Program-made: the position numbers and the translations under genes | In this document: piece by piece, positions 36,167-45,292 of the stretch | Layout: each line of letters begins with the position of its first letter | Numbering within the stretch: the first letter of the stretch is position 1 | Assembly: GCF_014696225.1 (NCBI RefSeq) | Contig: NZ_JACJPV010000029.1 | Location: 1-53,109, forward strand | DNA: 53,109 nt | Reading direction: 5' to 3' | DNA from: Anabaena sp. FACHB-1237 | GTDB lineage: Bacteria; Cyanobacteriota; Cyanobacteriia; Cyanobacteriales; Nostocaceae | The notes under the pieces: generated by a model | What the model saw: only the letters and a program-made list of their open reading frames with translations | The model's database searches: none | Told to the model about the DNA's origin: nothing

Positions 36167-36382
36167 ATGTTACAAACCATCCAAGGAATCTATAAAAACG
36201 GACAAATAAAACTTTCTGAAATACCCCAAGGAATTACTGAAAGTTATGTTTTTGTGACATTCTTACCAACTAAACCCACTGCTTGGCCAGAAATGATTAT
36301 CCACCATCAAGGTATAACAGAAAATATCATCTTTGAATCTTATCGAGACGAACTATTACCACCTAAAGAAATAGAATTTTAA
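36167..36382 (+). CDS. VapB-like antitoxin
   Basis: 71 residues: MLQTIQGIYKNGQIKLSEIP, then ESYVFVTFLP and ESYRDELLPPKEIEF. The N-terminal SpoVT/AbrB-like or VapB-like beta start (ENGQI-type) is common in cyanobacterial antitoxins paired with PIN toxins. A cut PIN gene follows 2 bp later. The pair is broken on the toxin side. Confidence 0.7.
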   Translation: MLQTIQGIYKNGQIKLSEIPQGITESYVFVTFLPTKPTAWPEMIIHHQGITENIIFESYRDELLPPKEIEF

Positions 36383-36384
36383 TC

Positions 36385-36528
36385 ATGGCTTATTTACTCG
36401 ATACTTGCGTAGTTAGTGATTTTGTCAAGGGGGAACAAAATACATTAAAGCAACTTAAATCAATTTCTCCTACGGATATTTTTATTTCATCTTTAACAGT
36501 GATGGAAATAAAATATGGATTAGGATAA
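36385..36528 (+). pseudogene. VapC PIN-domain toxin, truncated by NB-ARC copy B
   Basis: MAYLLDTCVVSDFVKGEQNT, then SPTDIFISSLTVMEIKYGLG and TAA at 36526. The first two PIN acidic positions are present (LLDTC, MEIKYG), the rest of the domain is missing. Homology to the inserted NB-ARC block starts at 36525 exactly, so the block end defines the truncation. Confidence 0.8.
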
Positions 36529-37481
36529 CATTGTATTTTCTTCTAAAAATTTACCAATATCACCATCATATAAATCAATAATAGAAATAATAACTTGTTT
36601 AACTTTCAAAGGATTATGATCACAAAAATTACATAAATCATACTTTTGTTGATCACTTCCTTGTAGTGATTTTGATTCTATCAGAGAAAAGGGTATTTCT
36701 GGTGAATTGTCTAACTTTAAACAACGTACAGATGATAGCCAATATTCCAAAAAAGTAATTTCTTGATGTTGTTCTCGACTAGTGAAAATAATACAACTTT
36801 GATGATGAGATTCAGTAATTATTTTCATGAATTGAATATACTCAAAATGGTCAATATTTACATTATCTAAGATAATTAAACAGCGATAGGCACGCAAATA
36901 ATGGATAATTTTATTAATATCGGGTTTGGTTTCTTTGTGATGGGAGAATAAAGATAGCAAATCATTCAGCATAGTATCAAAACACGGGACTGTCGGTAGT
37001 GAACGCCAAAAAACGTAATTAAACTGATCCTGAATTTGTTTTGCGAGGTGCGTGACAAAAGTAGTTTTACCGACTCCTTCCATCCCTAATAATGATACTA
37101 AGCGACAGCTATCTTGTAAAATCCATGATTCTAGCTGTATCAGTTCTTCGTTGCGTCCGTAAAATGTGGAAATATCAATTCCTGTTCCCCAGTCTCGACT
37201 GGATATATTTAGTTTTTTTTTACGTATTTGTAGGTATGCGGGGGGGTAGAAGTTACATCCTCATTGGTAGCGGCAATTTCTCGCCAGTCGAGGTTTAATT
37301 TGCGACATAATTCTTCAAAATTTGCATAAGCGACGGGTTTACCTGTAAGGAAATTGCTAACTGTGGTTAGGGATAACCCTGTATCATAGGCTAAGGCTCT
37401 TTGGCTTGGGTAGCCATTATGTGTAACTGCTATCTTAACTTTATTAATGTAGTTATTATGAACACATAGTGATCTGGGCAT
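36525..37481 (-). pseudogene. HTH/NB-ARC protein, copy B
   Basis: From the ATG at 37481: MPRSLCVHNNYINKVKIAVT, NGYPSQRALAYDTGLSLTTV (helix-turn-helix), ELCRKLNLDWREIA, then an A9 run where the frame is lost. In another frame: ISSRDWGTGIDISTFYGRNE, MEGVGKTTFVTHLAKQ, CLIILDNVN, ending EENTMLS. It has the HTH start that copy A lacks, but the same premature 3' end. A tenth A (or two fewer) in the run would restore one frame, so slippage expression is conceivable. Confidence 0.8.
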
Positions 37482-37598
37482 TGGTATTTTTCGATTATTT
37501 GCTTTACATAAGAGTATATTTTCGATTGTATATTTGTTTGTCTCTATTAATTTAATTTCAGAAAAGTCGGTAATAAGTCTGTAATAAGTCGGTAACAA

Positions 37599-38060
37599 AT
37601 CAGTATTTCTCAGTACAGAAGTTGGTACAGGGTTGGATAGACTAGAAAAATGTTAAGTATTATTGCTTAATTACTAAGAAATATAGACATAAAATCTATC
37701 TTCCGCACTCTCAACTGTCACAATCGGTTTTTACCATTTTTTATGATAACATGAGGTTATATTGTATACTAATTATCAAAAAATTAACGGAGGTAGGATG
37801 CCAGCAAGGCATAATTTATATCCAAAAATCAAGAGAAAATTAAGTGATAATACCATGTGACACCCCAGGGTGCGGAATGTGGGATAAAAATCTATATTTT
37901 TAATAAACAAATTCCTTAGGTGAGTTAAAAATGCCCCAGTCATTTTAAGTGTTTCAGACTTCACTTGAGCAGCAAGTTCTAATGTTACGAACGAGATTGC
38001 TTTCTTTCAACCTCGAACTCACATAAGCCTTAAAAAAATATAAATTAGTGAGATAAATTT
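37599..38060. other. Spacer without recognised gene
   Basis: 462 bp between the NB-ARC copy B and the polyferredoxin gene. AT-rich, with scattered short palindromes and no frame resembling a known protein. It presumably carries the promoter of the gene at 38061. Confidence 0.4.
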
Positions 38061-39686
38061 ATGTTTTTCAGCACATCTGAACGTCGAATGCACTTGATAA
38101 GATTGTTTTTAACAATTGCATGGATAGGATTAATTATATCTTTGTTATATGATCCTTGGACTCCCATACTAACTGAACCAGAGCAAATCTGGAGTCCACT
38201 ACGACTGACTAATAACTGTATTCAGGTACAAGGAAAATGCCTATCACAGCAACCCTATCCCCTGGGAACTACATTATTTTGGGGGGCAGTTATTCCGATT
38301 TCAGTCTTCATTTTACTTGTTTTTGGACATGAACTGTGGCGCAGGATTTGTCCTCTATCTTTCATATCACAAATTCCCCGTGCCTTGGGCTGGCAGCGTC
38401 AGTTGAAACGGGAGAATCCCAAGACAGGGAAAATACGTTATGAGTTAGTGAGAGTTAAACCAGATTCCTGGTTGGGAAAAAATTACTCTTATGTACAGTT
38501 TACATGGCTTTTTGCAGGGCTATGTGGTCGGATTTTATTTTTCAATGCAGATCGTTTAGTTTTGATATTATGGTTGTTATTGACAATTATATTTGCTATT
38601 ACCGTTGGTTATTTATATAGTGGAAAGTCTTGGTGTAATTACTTTTGTCCAATGGCTATCCCACAAAAGATTTATAGCGAACCTAGTGGATTATTCACCA
38701 GTCAAGCTCATACAAGTGATCAACTCATTACTCAATCAATGTGCCGCATTACATTACCAGACGGCAAAGAACAAAGTGCTTGTGTCGCCTGCCAAAATCC
38801 TTGCATTGATATTGATTCTGAACAGGCTTATTGGGCTGACTTGAAAAAACCTGAAGCATCATTTTTACGTTACGGTTATGTCGGTTTAGTTATCGGCTAT
38901 TTTATTTATTATTACCTATATGCAGGTAATTGGGAATATTACTTCTCTGGTGCTTGGGCATGGCAAACAGACCAACTTACCTCACTATTTAAACCTGGAT
39001 TTTATATTTTCGGAAAGACAATTAACATACCCAAAATAATTGCAGTACCGATGACACTTTCAATGTTTACAGCGATCGCTTATGTCTTAGGACGCTTTGC
39101 AGAAAAAAAAGCAAAAGCTTATAGTCGTCGTCATAATCTCAATATTTCTTCAGATACAATTAGACATCGGATTTTTACCCTTTGTACTTTTAGCATTTTC
39201 AATTTCTTTTTTATTTTTAGTGGTCGCCCATTAATTCAATTACTGCCATTATGGATACAATATATCTATGATCTAGTATTAGTATTACTTAGTACACTTT
39301 GGATTTACAAAACTTGGTCACGCAACCCAGATATTTATTCACGAGAAAGTGTGGCCAATCGTTTCCGAAAACAACTAGAAAAACTACAGATCAATCTCCC
39401 AAAATTTTTAGATGGGCGTTCTATTGAAGACTTAAATACCCATGAAGTCTATATATTAGCAAAAGTATTACCAGGTTTCACAAAAGATAAACTATATCAA
39501 GTTTATAAAGGAGTTTTGCGAGAAGCTATGGAAGAGGGCTTCGTCAACTACTCCGGCAGTTTAGAAGTATTCCAGCAAATGCGGCAAGAATTAGAAATTA
39601 CAGAAGATGAACATTCGCAAATTCTTAATGAATTGGGTATTGAAGAGCCAGAACTCCTTAATACCAATCCTCAGCGTAATCTATAA
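38061..39686 (+). CDS. Membrane polyferredoxin-like 4Fe-4S protein (NapH/NosR/CcoG-like)
   Basis: 541 residues. Several membrane helices (about residues 12-30, 70-90, 145-185, 265-290, 320-345, 370-410). Cysteine motifs between helices: RRICPLSF (Cys97), WCNYFCP (Cys192, Cys196) and CVACQNPC (Cys241, 244, 248), the layout of NapH/NosR-type electron-transfer proteins. The last ~110 residues are soluble and helical (VYILAKVLPGFTKDKLYQVY, MRQELEITEDEHSQILNEL). It would move electrons across or along a membrane; the partner is unknown. It stands alone. Confidence 0.7.
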   Translation: MFFSTSERRMHLIRLFLTIAWIGLIISLLYDPWTPILTEPEQIWSPLRLTNNCIQVQGKCLSQQPYPLGTTLFWGAVIPISVFILLVFGHELWRRICPLSFISQIPRALGWQRQLKRENPKTGKIRYELVRVKPDSWLGKNYSYVQFTWLFAGLCGRILFFNADRLVLILWLLLTIIFAITVGYLYSGKSWCNYFCPMAIPQKIYSEPSGLFTSQAHTSDQLITQSMCRITLPDGKEQSACVACQNPCIDIDSEQAYWADLKKPEASFLRYGYVGLVIGYFIYYYLYAGNWEYYFSGAWAWQTDQLTSLFKPGFYIFGKTINIPKIIAVPMTLSMFTAIAYVLGRFAEKKAKAYSRRHNLNISSDTIRHRIFTLCTFSIFNFFFIFSGRPLIQLLPLWIQYIYDLVLVLLSTLWIYKTWSRNPDIYSRESVANRFRKQLEKLQINLPKFLDGRSIEDLNTHEVYILAKVLPGFTKDKLYQVYKGVLREAMEEGFVNYSGSLEVFQQMRQELEITEDEHSQILNELGIEEPELLNTNPQRNL

Positions 39687-39704
39687 AATTACATACTACA
39701 ACTA

Positions 39705-40172
39705 TTATACCCCATAAAAATCCTCATCCAAAATTTCCTCAATCCCAAAGGGACAAATTATAGGATACTCACTTTCTTCCGGTACTCGAACTCCTAATTT
39801 AGCCAATTTACCCTCCTTAATTGCCAATTTTCGCCCATCAGGATAGGCTTTTTCTACTGCTTCTATTAAAAAACTTTTCAAAGATGGAGTATCTGCTAAA
39901 TTATCTAAAACCCGTTGACGATGTTCTACCACAGAACTATACCAACTTGTTTTCATGGAGTCGGGTACATCATGCTGAATTTTTAATTTGAGTAAGTGAG
40001 CTAATAAGATTTTAATATTACTTCTGAGTGTATTTTTCTCTGACTTACCCAAATCGGCCAACTCCTCAATTAAATTCTCAATATCTAAAGATGTAAATTC
40101 ACGATTTTGTAATTGTTGAATTGTTTGCTCAATCCATAATTGCAAATCGCTATCATATAGTTTATTAGACAT
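39705..40172 (-). CDS. DUF29 family protein (intact copy)
   Basis: 155 residues: LYDSDLQLWIEQTIQQLQNR, LDIENLIEELADLGKSEKNT, LRSNIKILLAHLLKLKIQHD, then SWYSSVVEHRQRV and DEDFYGV. A canonical DUF29 protein. The copy at 34149-34628 is the same gene damaged by a MITE and a deletion, which makes this one the reference for the empty site. Confidence 0.85.
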   Translation of the reverse strand: MSNKLYDSDLQLWIEQTIQQLQNREFTSLDIENLIEELADLGKSEKNTLRSNIKILLAHLLKLKIQHDVPDSMKTSWYSSVVEHRQRVLDNLADTPSLKSFLIEAVEKAYPDGRKLAIKEGKLAKLGVRVPEESEYPIICPFGIEEILDEDFYGV

Positions 40173-40319
40173 ATTTTAGGTCTATTTTATTCATTGTTTC
40201 TACTATTGTAACTTAATTATTACCAGAAATAGCGATTTTTTCACCAACTATTGTAATGTCATTGTCATTACAATATGCTAAAATGATTTAATCAATAATT
40301 ACGCCCAAAAAAATCCACC

Positions 40320-40607
40320 ATGACTAATAAAACCAAAAATACCACTGTGCGTAACACCCTAAATTTACGCATTAAGCCAGAAGAACGTGATTTAATAGAT
40401 ATGGCGGCCAAATTACAAGGTAAAAATAGAACTGATTTTATTTTGGCTGCTGCGCGAAATGCTGCGGAGGAAACTTTACTAGACCAAAAAATTTTTATGG
40501 TGACACCAGAGGCTTATGCAAAATTTATTGCTTTATTAGATGCAGCACCCCTACCTAATGAGCGTTTACGCAAAACAATACAGACAATTCCACCTTGGGA
40601 AAAGTAA
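40320..40607 (+). CDS. DUF1778 (TacA-type) antitoxin, toxin missing
   Basis: 95 residues: TLNLRIKPEERDLIDMAAKL, GKNRTDFILAAARNAAEETL, FMVTPEAYAKFIALLDAAP. The ribbon-helix-helix N-terminus and C-terminal toxin-binding helices fit TacA antitoxins, which neutralise GNAT acetyltransferase toxins (TacT). No acetyltransferase gene follows; the next 200 bp are a duplicated non-coding segment. Confidence 0.85.
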   Translation: MTNKTKNTTVRNTLNLRIKPEERDLIDMAAKLQGKNRTDFILAAARNAAEETLLDQKIFMVTPEAYAKFIALLDAAPLPNERLRKTIQTIPPWEK

Positions 40608-40636
40608 TTACTTTTTTAATTTGTCTCCTCTTCAAC

Positions 40637-40790
40637 CAATGACATTGATGATTACTCTTAATGATTTACGTGATTCTATTACTGAGGATAGCACTAAGAA
40701 AAATTAAATTCTCAGCATAAATAATTATTGCTCATACTTGATTTTATCACACCATTTTGATAATCTTATGTACTATAAAATTCTCTGATT
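40637..40790. repeat. Segment duplicated at 34629-34790
   Basis: Starts ACCAATGACATTGATGATTA; see 34629-34790. The 22-residue frame (MTLMITLNDLRDSITEDSTK) is kept with conservative changes. Confidence 0.7.
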
Positions 40791-40806
40791 ATTTGATAAA
40801 TATTTT

Positions 40807-42078
40807 ATGTCCAATATGTCTAATATCTCCAAAAAACCCAAACGTATTTTATTCCTACACCCCAATTTCCCCGCCCAATTTCGCCATCTAGCCACAGCAT
40901 TAGCAAAAGATGATAATTATCAAGTAGTATTTGGTACTAACCGTCAGGAAGGCAATATACCAGGTGTATTTAAAGCTATTTATGAACCTTCCCGGACGGC
41001 AGCACCCCAAACCCATCATTATATCCGTAATTTAGAAAATGCTGTAATTACTGGACAAGCTGTATATCGCATTTGTGAAAAACTCAAAACCGAGGGTTTT
41101 ATTCCTGATATAGTATATGCCCATTCTGGTTGGGGACCTGGTTTATTTATTAAAGAAGTTTTCCCTAAAGCTGAATTATTATGTTTTTTTGAATGGTTTT
41201 ATCATGCAAAAGGTTCTGATGCTGATTTTGATCCTAGTGAACCTTTAAATGCTGATGATCAATGTCGTATTAGGGTGAAAAATTCCCCTATTTTATTTGA
41301 TTTATATAATTGCGATCGCGGACTTTCTCCTACTAATTGGCAACGTCAACAATTCCCGAAAGAATATCATCAAAAAATCACTGTTTGCCATGATGGTATT
41401 GATACCAAATTTTTCCAACCTCAAGGAAATGCTAAACTAATTTTACCTCGTATTAATCTCGATCTTTCCCATATCCAAGAAATAGTAACTTATGTTGGTA
41501 GAGGAATGGAACCCTATCGCGGTTTTACTCAATTTATGGAAGCAGTAGCATTAATTCAACAACAACGGCCAAATTGCCATATTGTAGTAGTAGGAGAAGA
41601 TAGAGTCGCCTATGGTAAAAATCTCCCTAATGGTCAAACTTATAAACAATTAATGTTAGAAAAACTAGATTTAGACCTATCCAGATTACATTTTACTGGA
41701 AGACTACCTTATGATGAATATTTGCAAGTTTTACAAGCATCCTCAGCCCATATTTATTTAACTCGTCCTTTTGTATTATCCTGGTCAATGTTAGAAGCAA
41801 TGTCCACAGGATGTTTATTAATTGCTTCTGATACTCCACCAGTTTTAGAAGTAATTAAAGATGGCAAAAATGGACTATTAGTAGATTTCTTTTCTCCCCA
41901 ACGAATAGCAGATAAAGTAAATCAAGCCTTAGATAATTCTCAAGATATGATATCTATTCGTAAGGCAGCAAGAAAAACTATCATTAGCAATTATGATTTA
42001 GATATTTTATTACCAAAACATTTAGATTGGATGTTGGGTAAAAAAACTTCCCTTAATTCTCATGGGTTTAGTAAATAG
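40807..42078 (+). CDS. Glycosyltransferase family 4 protein
   Basis: 423 residues, full length. N-terminal Rossmann half (RILFLHPNFPAQFRHLATAL, YAHSGWGPGLFIKEVFP), C-terminal half with YVGRGMEPYRGFTQFMEAVA, VVGEDRVAYG and the nucleotide-sugar site PFVLSWSMLEAMSTGCLLIA. It transfers a sugar to an unknown acceptor, perhaps for exopolysaccharide. No signal peptide; cytosolic. Single gene. Confidence 0.88.
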   Translation: MSNMSNISKKPKRILFLHPNFPAQFRHLATALAKDDNYQVVFGTNRQEGNIPGVFKAIYEPSRTAAPQTHHYIRNLENAVITGQAVYRICEKLKTEGFIPDIVYAHSGWGPGLFIKEVFPKAELLCFFEWFYHAKGSDADFDPSEPLNADDQCRIRVKNSPILFDLYNCDRGLSPTNWQRQQFPKEYHQKITVCHDGIDTKFFQPQGNAKLILPRINLDLSHIQEIVTYVGRGMEPYRGFTQFMEAVALIQQQRPNCHIVVVGEDRVAYGKNLPNGQTYKQLMLEKLDLDLSRLHFTGRLPYDEYLQVLQASSAHIYLTRPFVLSWSMLEAMSTGCLLIASDTPPVLEVIKDGKNGLLVDFFSPQRIADKVNQALDNSQDMISIRKAARKTIISNYDLDILLPKHLDWMLGKKTSLNSHGFSK

Positions 42079-42187
42079 TGATGTGGAGTAACAGAAAATA
42101 AAAGTTTTTTTAACCCACTCAGGTGTGTTTCGTCTGTGTAGATGCGATTTATAATCGCTACTGACTCCAATCTTCAATTTCCAAACC

Positions 42188-42664
42188 TTAAATTTTTTCA
42201 AAATGCTTTACATTATTAGTAACAATGATCAAATTGTTAGCTATAGCAATACCAGCTATAAGAATATCAATAAGCTAATGTGCAGTACTCACTGTATAAT
42301 TAAAAAACCTGAAGTTACAGTAGCACAAGCATCTTGCTTGTATTAATTATTCAAGTTAAAGGCAGAACAGCTTATCATCAACTGGTGTTCCTTTATTTCG
42401 TAAATTGGCATAAATATCAGCAGCAATTGTTGTAGAACTTGTAGTTAAAGGTAAAACTTCATTGTATGAGACAAAATTTAAGAAAGATGTCAGTTGTTTT
42501 TGTGCATCACGATGTTTTAAACCACTGAGAATTTCATAATAAGTAATAATGCTAATAGTAATTTTACCATGAACTCTTAAATATGCTTCAAACCTCTCAA
42601 CAACTAAACTAGAATTGCGGAAGAAAAATGATAAAATATTGGTATCAATCAAAGCTGGTTTCAT
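42188..42664 (-). pseudogene. VapC PIN-domain toxin interrupted by a 100-bp MITE
   Basis: From the ATG at 42664: MKPALIDTNILSFFFRN, KITISIITYYEILSGLKHRD, then RNKGTPVDD. The MITE follows (42273-42372) and the frame resumes as DILIAGIAIANNLIIVTNN, VKHFEKI and TAA. Removing the MITE and one TA gives GAT GAT ATT GAT ATT, i.e. the expected VDDIDILIAG. The intact gene would be about 125 residues. It is followed upstream by its antitoxin with 20 bp overlap. Confidence 0.9.
42273..42372. repeat. 100-bp MITE, copy 2, in vapC
   Basis: Flanked by TA (42271-42272, 42373-42374); differs from copy 1 at a few positions. It inserted into a TA dinucleotide of a VapC toxin gene. Confidence 0.9.
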
Positions 42665-42905
42665 CACTTCTCCTCTCAAAAAATGCCTGTTGACGACGGG
42701 TATTAATTTCTTCACTAAAATTAGTAAACATCTCATCTGACATATCATTCCAACAACCAGCGAACTGCATAATTTGTTCTATTGAACCTGGAGATGATTC
42801 TACATTCAAGCGCCAATAATGAATAAAATTATATAATTCTTCTAATTTATCTTCTGGGATAAGATTAATTTCTTTAATAAATCCATAAACTAAATAACCT
42901 TAGAT
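42645..42905 (-). pseudogene. VapB-type antitoxin, 5' end damaged
   Basis: The frame ending at 42645 reads LVYGFIKEINLIPEDKLEEL, YNFIHYWRLN, QIMQFAGCWNDMSDEMFTNF, NTRRQQAFFERRSDETSFD. This is a cyanobacterial antitoxin of PIN toxins, overlapping vapC by 20 bp. A TAA lies directly upstream of the homology and no start codon fits, so the first residues are missing. It might be translated from an internal Met as a short form. Confidence 0.6.
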
Positions 42906-43085
42906 TAATTGACACATACATTAATTATATAGCTGTTTTGACTTCATTACCAGAATATTATTGTATAATTTTCAGTGATCATCAGATATAATAGTATAAT
43001 AGAAAAATCCTGAAAACTGAAAAATAGGTCAATCATCTTTGACCATGAGTTATAATCAAAATAAAGTCATACCCATAAAATTACT

Positions 43086-43679
43086 ATGACTCTCCAAATC
43101 CTAGACAAAACCATCACAACTTCCGAACAGCGATTTCTTCTACCAGGTTATTACACATGGAAGGAATTTGAAATAATAGAAACCTTAACCGCAGACGCAA
43201 CAGGTTTACGGATAACTTATCTTGATGGTTACATTGAATTTATGACACTTGGTGAACAACATGAAATGATTAAAACTATTATTGGTTTTTTGCTAGAATT
43301 ATACTCTTGCGAAATAGGTATAAATCTTATTCCAGTAGGTAGTGCTACTCGTCGCGCAAAAGAAAAAAGTGCTTCCTTTGAACCTGATGAATCTTATTAT
43401 ATAGGACAAAAAAAAGCAAATCTAGATTTAGCAATTGAAGTTAATATTACCAGTGGTAGTATTGATAAACTGGAAAAATATAAAAGATTTAATATTACCG
43501 AAGTTTGGTTTTGGGAAAATAATCAATTCTGTTTATATCATCTCAGAAATGATAATTATCAACAAATTAATCAAAGTGAATTATTGCCAGATTTGGATAT
43601 AGATTTATTATTAAATTGTGTTTTAATGCCTTCCATTATTGATGCAAGAACAGCATTTATTCAAGGTATTAGAAAATAG
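43086..43679 (+). CDS. Uma2 family protein
   Basis: 197 residues, complete: TWKEFEIIETLTADATGLRI, YLDGYIEFMTLGEQHEMIKT, FEPDESYYIG and LDLAIEVNITSGSIDKLEKY. It belongs to a Uma2 subgroup different from the three in the left part. Function unknown. Followed by the 33-bp palindrome at 43712. Confidence 0.85.
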   Translation: MTLQILDKTITTSEQRFLLPGYYTWKEFEIIETLTADATGLRITYLDGYIEFMTLGEQHEMIKTIIGFLLELYSCEIGINLIPVGSATRRAKEKSASFEPDESYYIGQKKANLDLAIEVNITSGSIDKLEKYKRFNITEVWFWENNQFCLYHLRNDNYQQINQSELLPDLDIDLLLNCVLMPSIIDARTAFIQGIRK

Positions 43680-43711
43680 TAAATATTTTTCAATGTTTTC
43701 GCTATCAGTTT

Positions 43712-43744
43712 AGATACCGGACTTCTTCAAGAAGTCCGGTATCT
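43712..43744. repeat. 33-bp palindromic repeat, copy 6 (compensated variant)
   Basis: AGATACCGGACTTCTT with AAGAAGTCCGGTATCT. Both arms carry matched changes relative to the consensus (CCCCG/CGGGG replaced by ACCGG/CCGGT), so the stem is conserved although its sequence is not. It lies between convergent genes. Confidence 0.85.
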
Positions 43745-43756
43745 TATTTATTGAAA

Positions 43757-45136
43757 CTAAATCAATTTCTCTAACGCTGTTTGTAAATCATTTGTTAATT
43801 CAGAAACCGCTTGTCTAGCAGCTACTCGACTACTTTTATAATCTCCATATCTATCAGAAACAGAAATAGGATCACCAATAGTTATCTTCACTTTTTGCTT
43901 ACCTAAATTTGGACGTTTAAAAGGATTTCCTCCTTGAATTTTTCGCAACATATCCCATAATAATAACGTCGTTTCTGCAAATCTTTCGGCTGTGGGTTTT
44001 TCTCTAATATACATCCCAGAAACAGCCACAAAACTTTCTACTAGTCTAGTATGCCACATTCGAGAAAATGCTTCTTCGGCAATTCTATCACCTAAACTTT
44101 TCTCAATCGGTGATAATGATTTAATATCTTTAAAATCTTCTCGATATATATAATTCCATGCAGCTTGTTCTACCTTTCTACATCTATCATTCCAATTTCC
44201 TCTTGATGGTAAATCAAAATACTGTTCAGATATAAATAAAGCCGCATTCATTACTGCTTGTAACCGATAAGCTAAAGCTTCATTTCTATCAGTAATTTCT
44301 CCTTTAACAATCTTTTCATCTGGCAATGTTTGATGATAAAATCTGCTATAAAACTTCTCCATTACCGATAATAAATGTTCGGCTAAAGTCAATAAACGCG
44401 GATAAAGTTCGGCAAAAGTTGTCCCGGTATTTTCAGAATTTAAACCACTAATTAATTCTAATTCTGTTAATAACTTAGCAATATTTTCCCAAGGTTCATC
44501 AACATAACCATATTTAATTCCCACAGGTAAAATAAATACCTGTTCATTTCTATTTGCTTTTTGTAAATCTTCCGCACACCAAAAACTTAATTGTGCTATT
44601 CCTGGTTCTAATGGACTAATTATTTCTGATAATCCATTTGTAGCGCCTTCTGGTGCTGCACTGATAGGAAATTTACCATTAACAAATAATTCCCGTGCAG
44701 AACGTAAACCTGTCCAGTCCGCTTTACCGCGTTGTATGGGAGTTCCTCCTAAGCGAGAAAATAACCAACCTACATAATTACCCGCCCATAAAGGAATACC
44801 CCGATCATAAATAAAATGAGCATGAAGAGGATTTTGTAGTATGATATCCTTTTGTCCTGCTGCTTTGGGTAACAGTTGGGATAACAAATACAATAAACAT
44901 TGAGGATCTTGTATTTGCGGATGACGAAATGCTAACATAAAGCGAATTTTACCATCCTGAAATTGCTGATAACTATTAGCCAGAATTTGGATATTCTCTG
45001 CTTCTATGCTACTAATAGTTGTTTGCCACCGCATCCAATGAGGTAATAATAAATGTGCGATTTTTAATACCCCAGGATGAAAATTTGGTGGAATAAATTC
45101 TAATGGTGGTTGTGCTTGATAATTTGTATCTGACAA
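43757..45136 (-). CDS. 1-acylglycerol-phosphate acyltransferase-like protein
   Basis: 459 residues. An HX4D motif (RHPQIQD, near residue 78) and a downstream AAPEGATNG box with GGTPIQRGKADW fit the PlsC acyltransferase fold; FILPVGIKYGYV is the usual fourth block. The last 200 residues are a helical extension (LYPRLLTLAEHLLSVMEKFY, RKVEQAAWNYIY) typical of a cyanobacterial subgroup. It would acylate a glycerolipid or related substrate at the membrane. The start is at LSDTNYQAQPPLEF (ATG 45136). Confidence 0.75.
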   Translation of the reverse strand: MSDTNYQAQPPLEFIPPNFHPGVLKIAHLLLPHWMRWQTTISSIEAENIQILANSYQQFQDGKIRFMLAFRHPQIQDPQCLLYLLSQLLPKAAGQKDIILQNPLHAHFIYDRGIPLWAGNYVGWLFSRLGGTPIQRGKADWTGLRSARELFVNGKFPISAAPEGATNGLSEIISPLEPGIAQLSFWCAEDLQKANRNEQVFILPVGIKYGYVDEPWENIAKLLTELELISGLNSENTGTTFAELYPRLLTLAEHLLSVMEKFYSRFYHQTLPDEKIVKGEITDRNEALAYRLQAVMNAALFISEQYFDLPSRGNWNDRCRKVEQAAWNYIYREDFKDIKSLSPIEKSLGDRIAEEAFSRMWHTRLVESFVAVSGMYIREKPTAERFAETTLLLWDMLRKIQGGNPFKRPNLGKQKVKITIGDPISVSDRYGDYKSSRVAARQAVSELTNDLQTALEKLI

Positions 45137-45292
45137 AGTAGTTATCTCCTCAATTTCTTAACTGACAAATGACAGGTAATAGGTGATACTTAATAAGTGA
45201 TATTCAAGAATTATCAATTATCAATTACCAATTACCTATCACCAACATGAACACATATTAAACGATCTGATTTGAGTAATTAAGGAAAAACC

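Noticed and set aside
37776..37964. Small membrane-like frame in the spacer before the polyferredoxin gene
   Set aside because: No ribosome-binding site, no family resemblance and composition expected from AT-rich spacer DNA.
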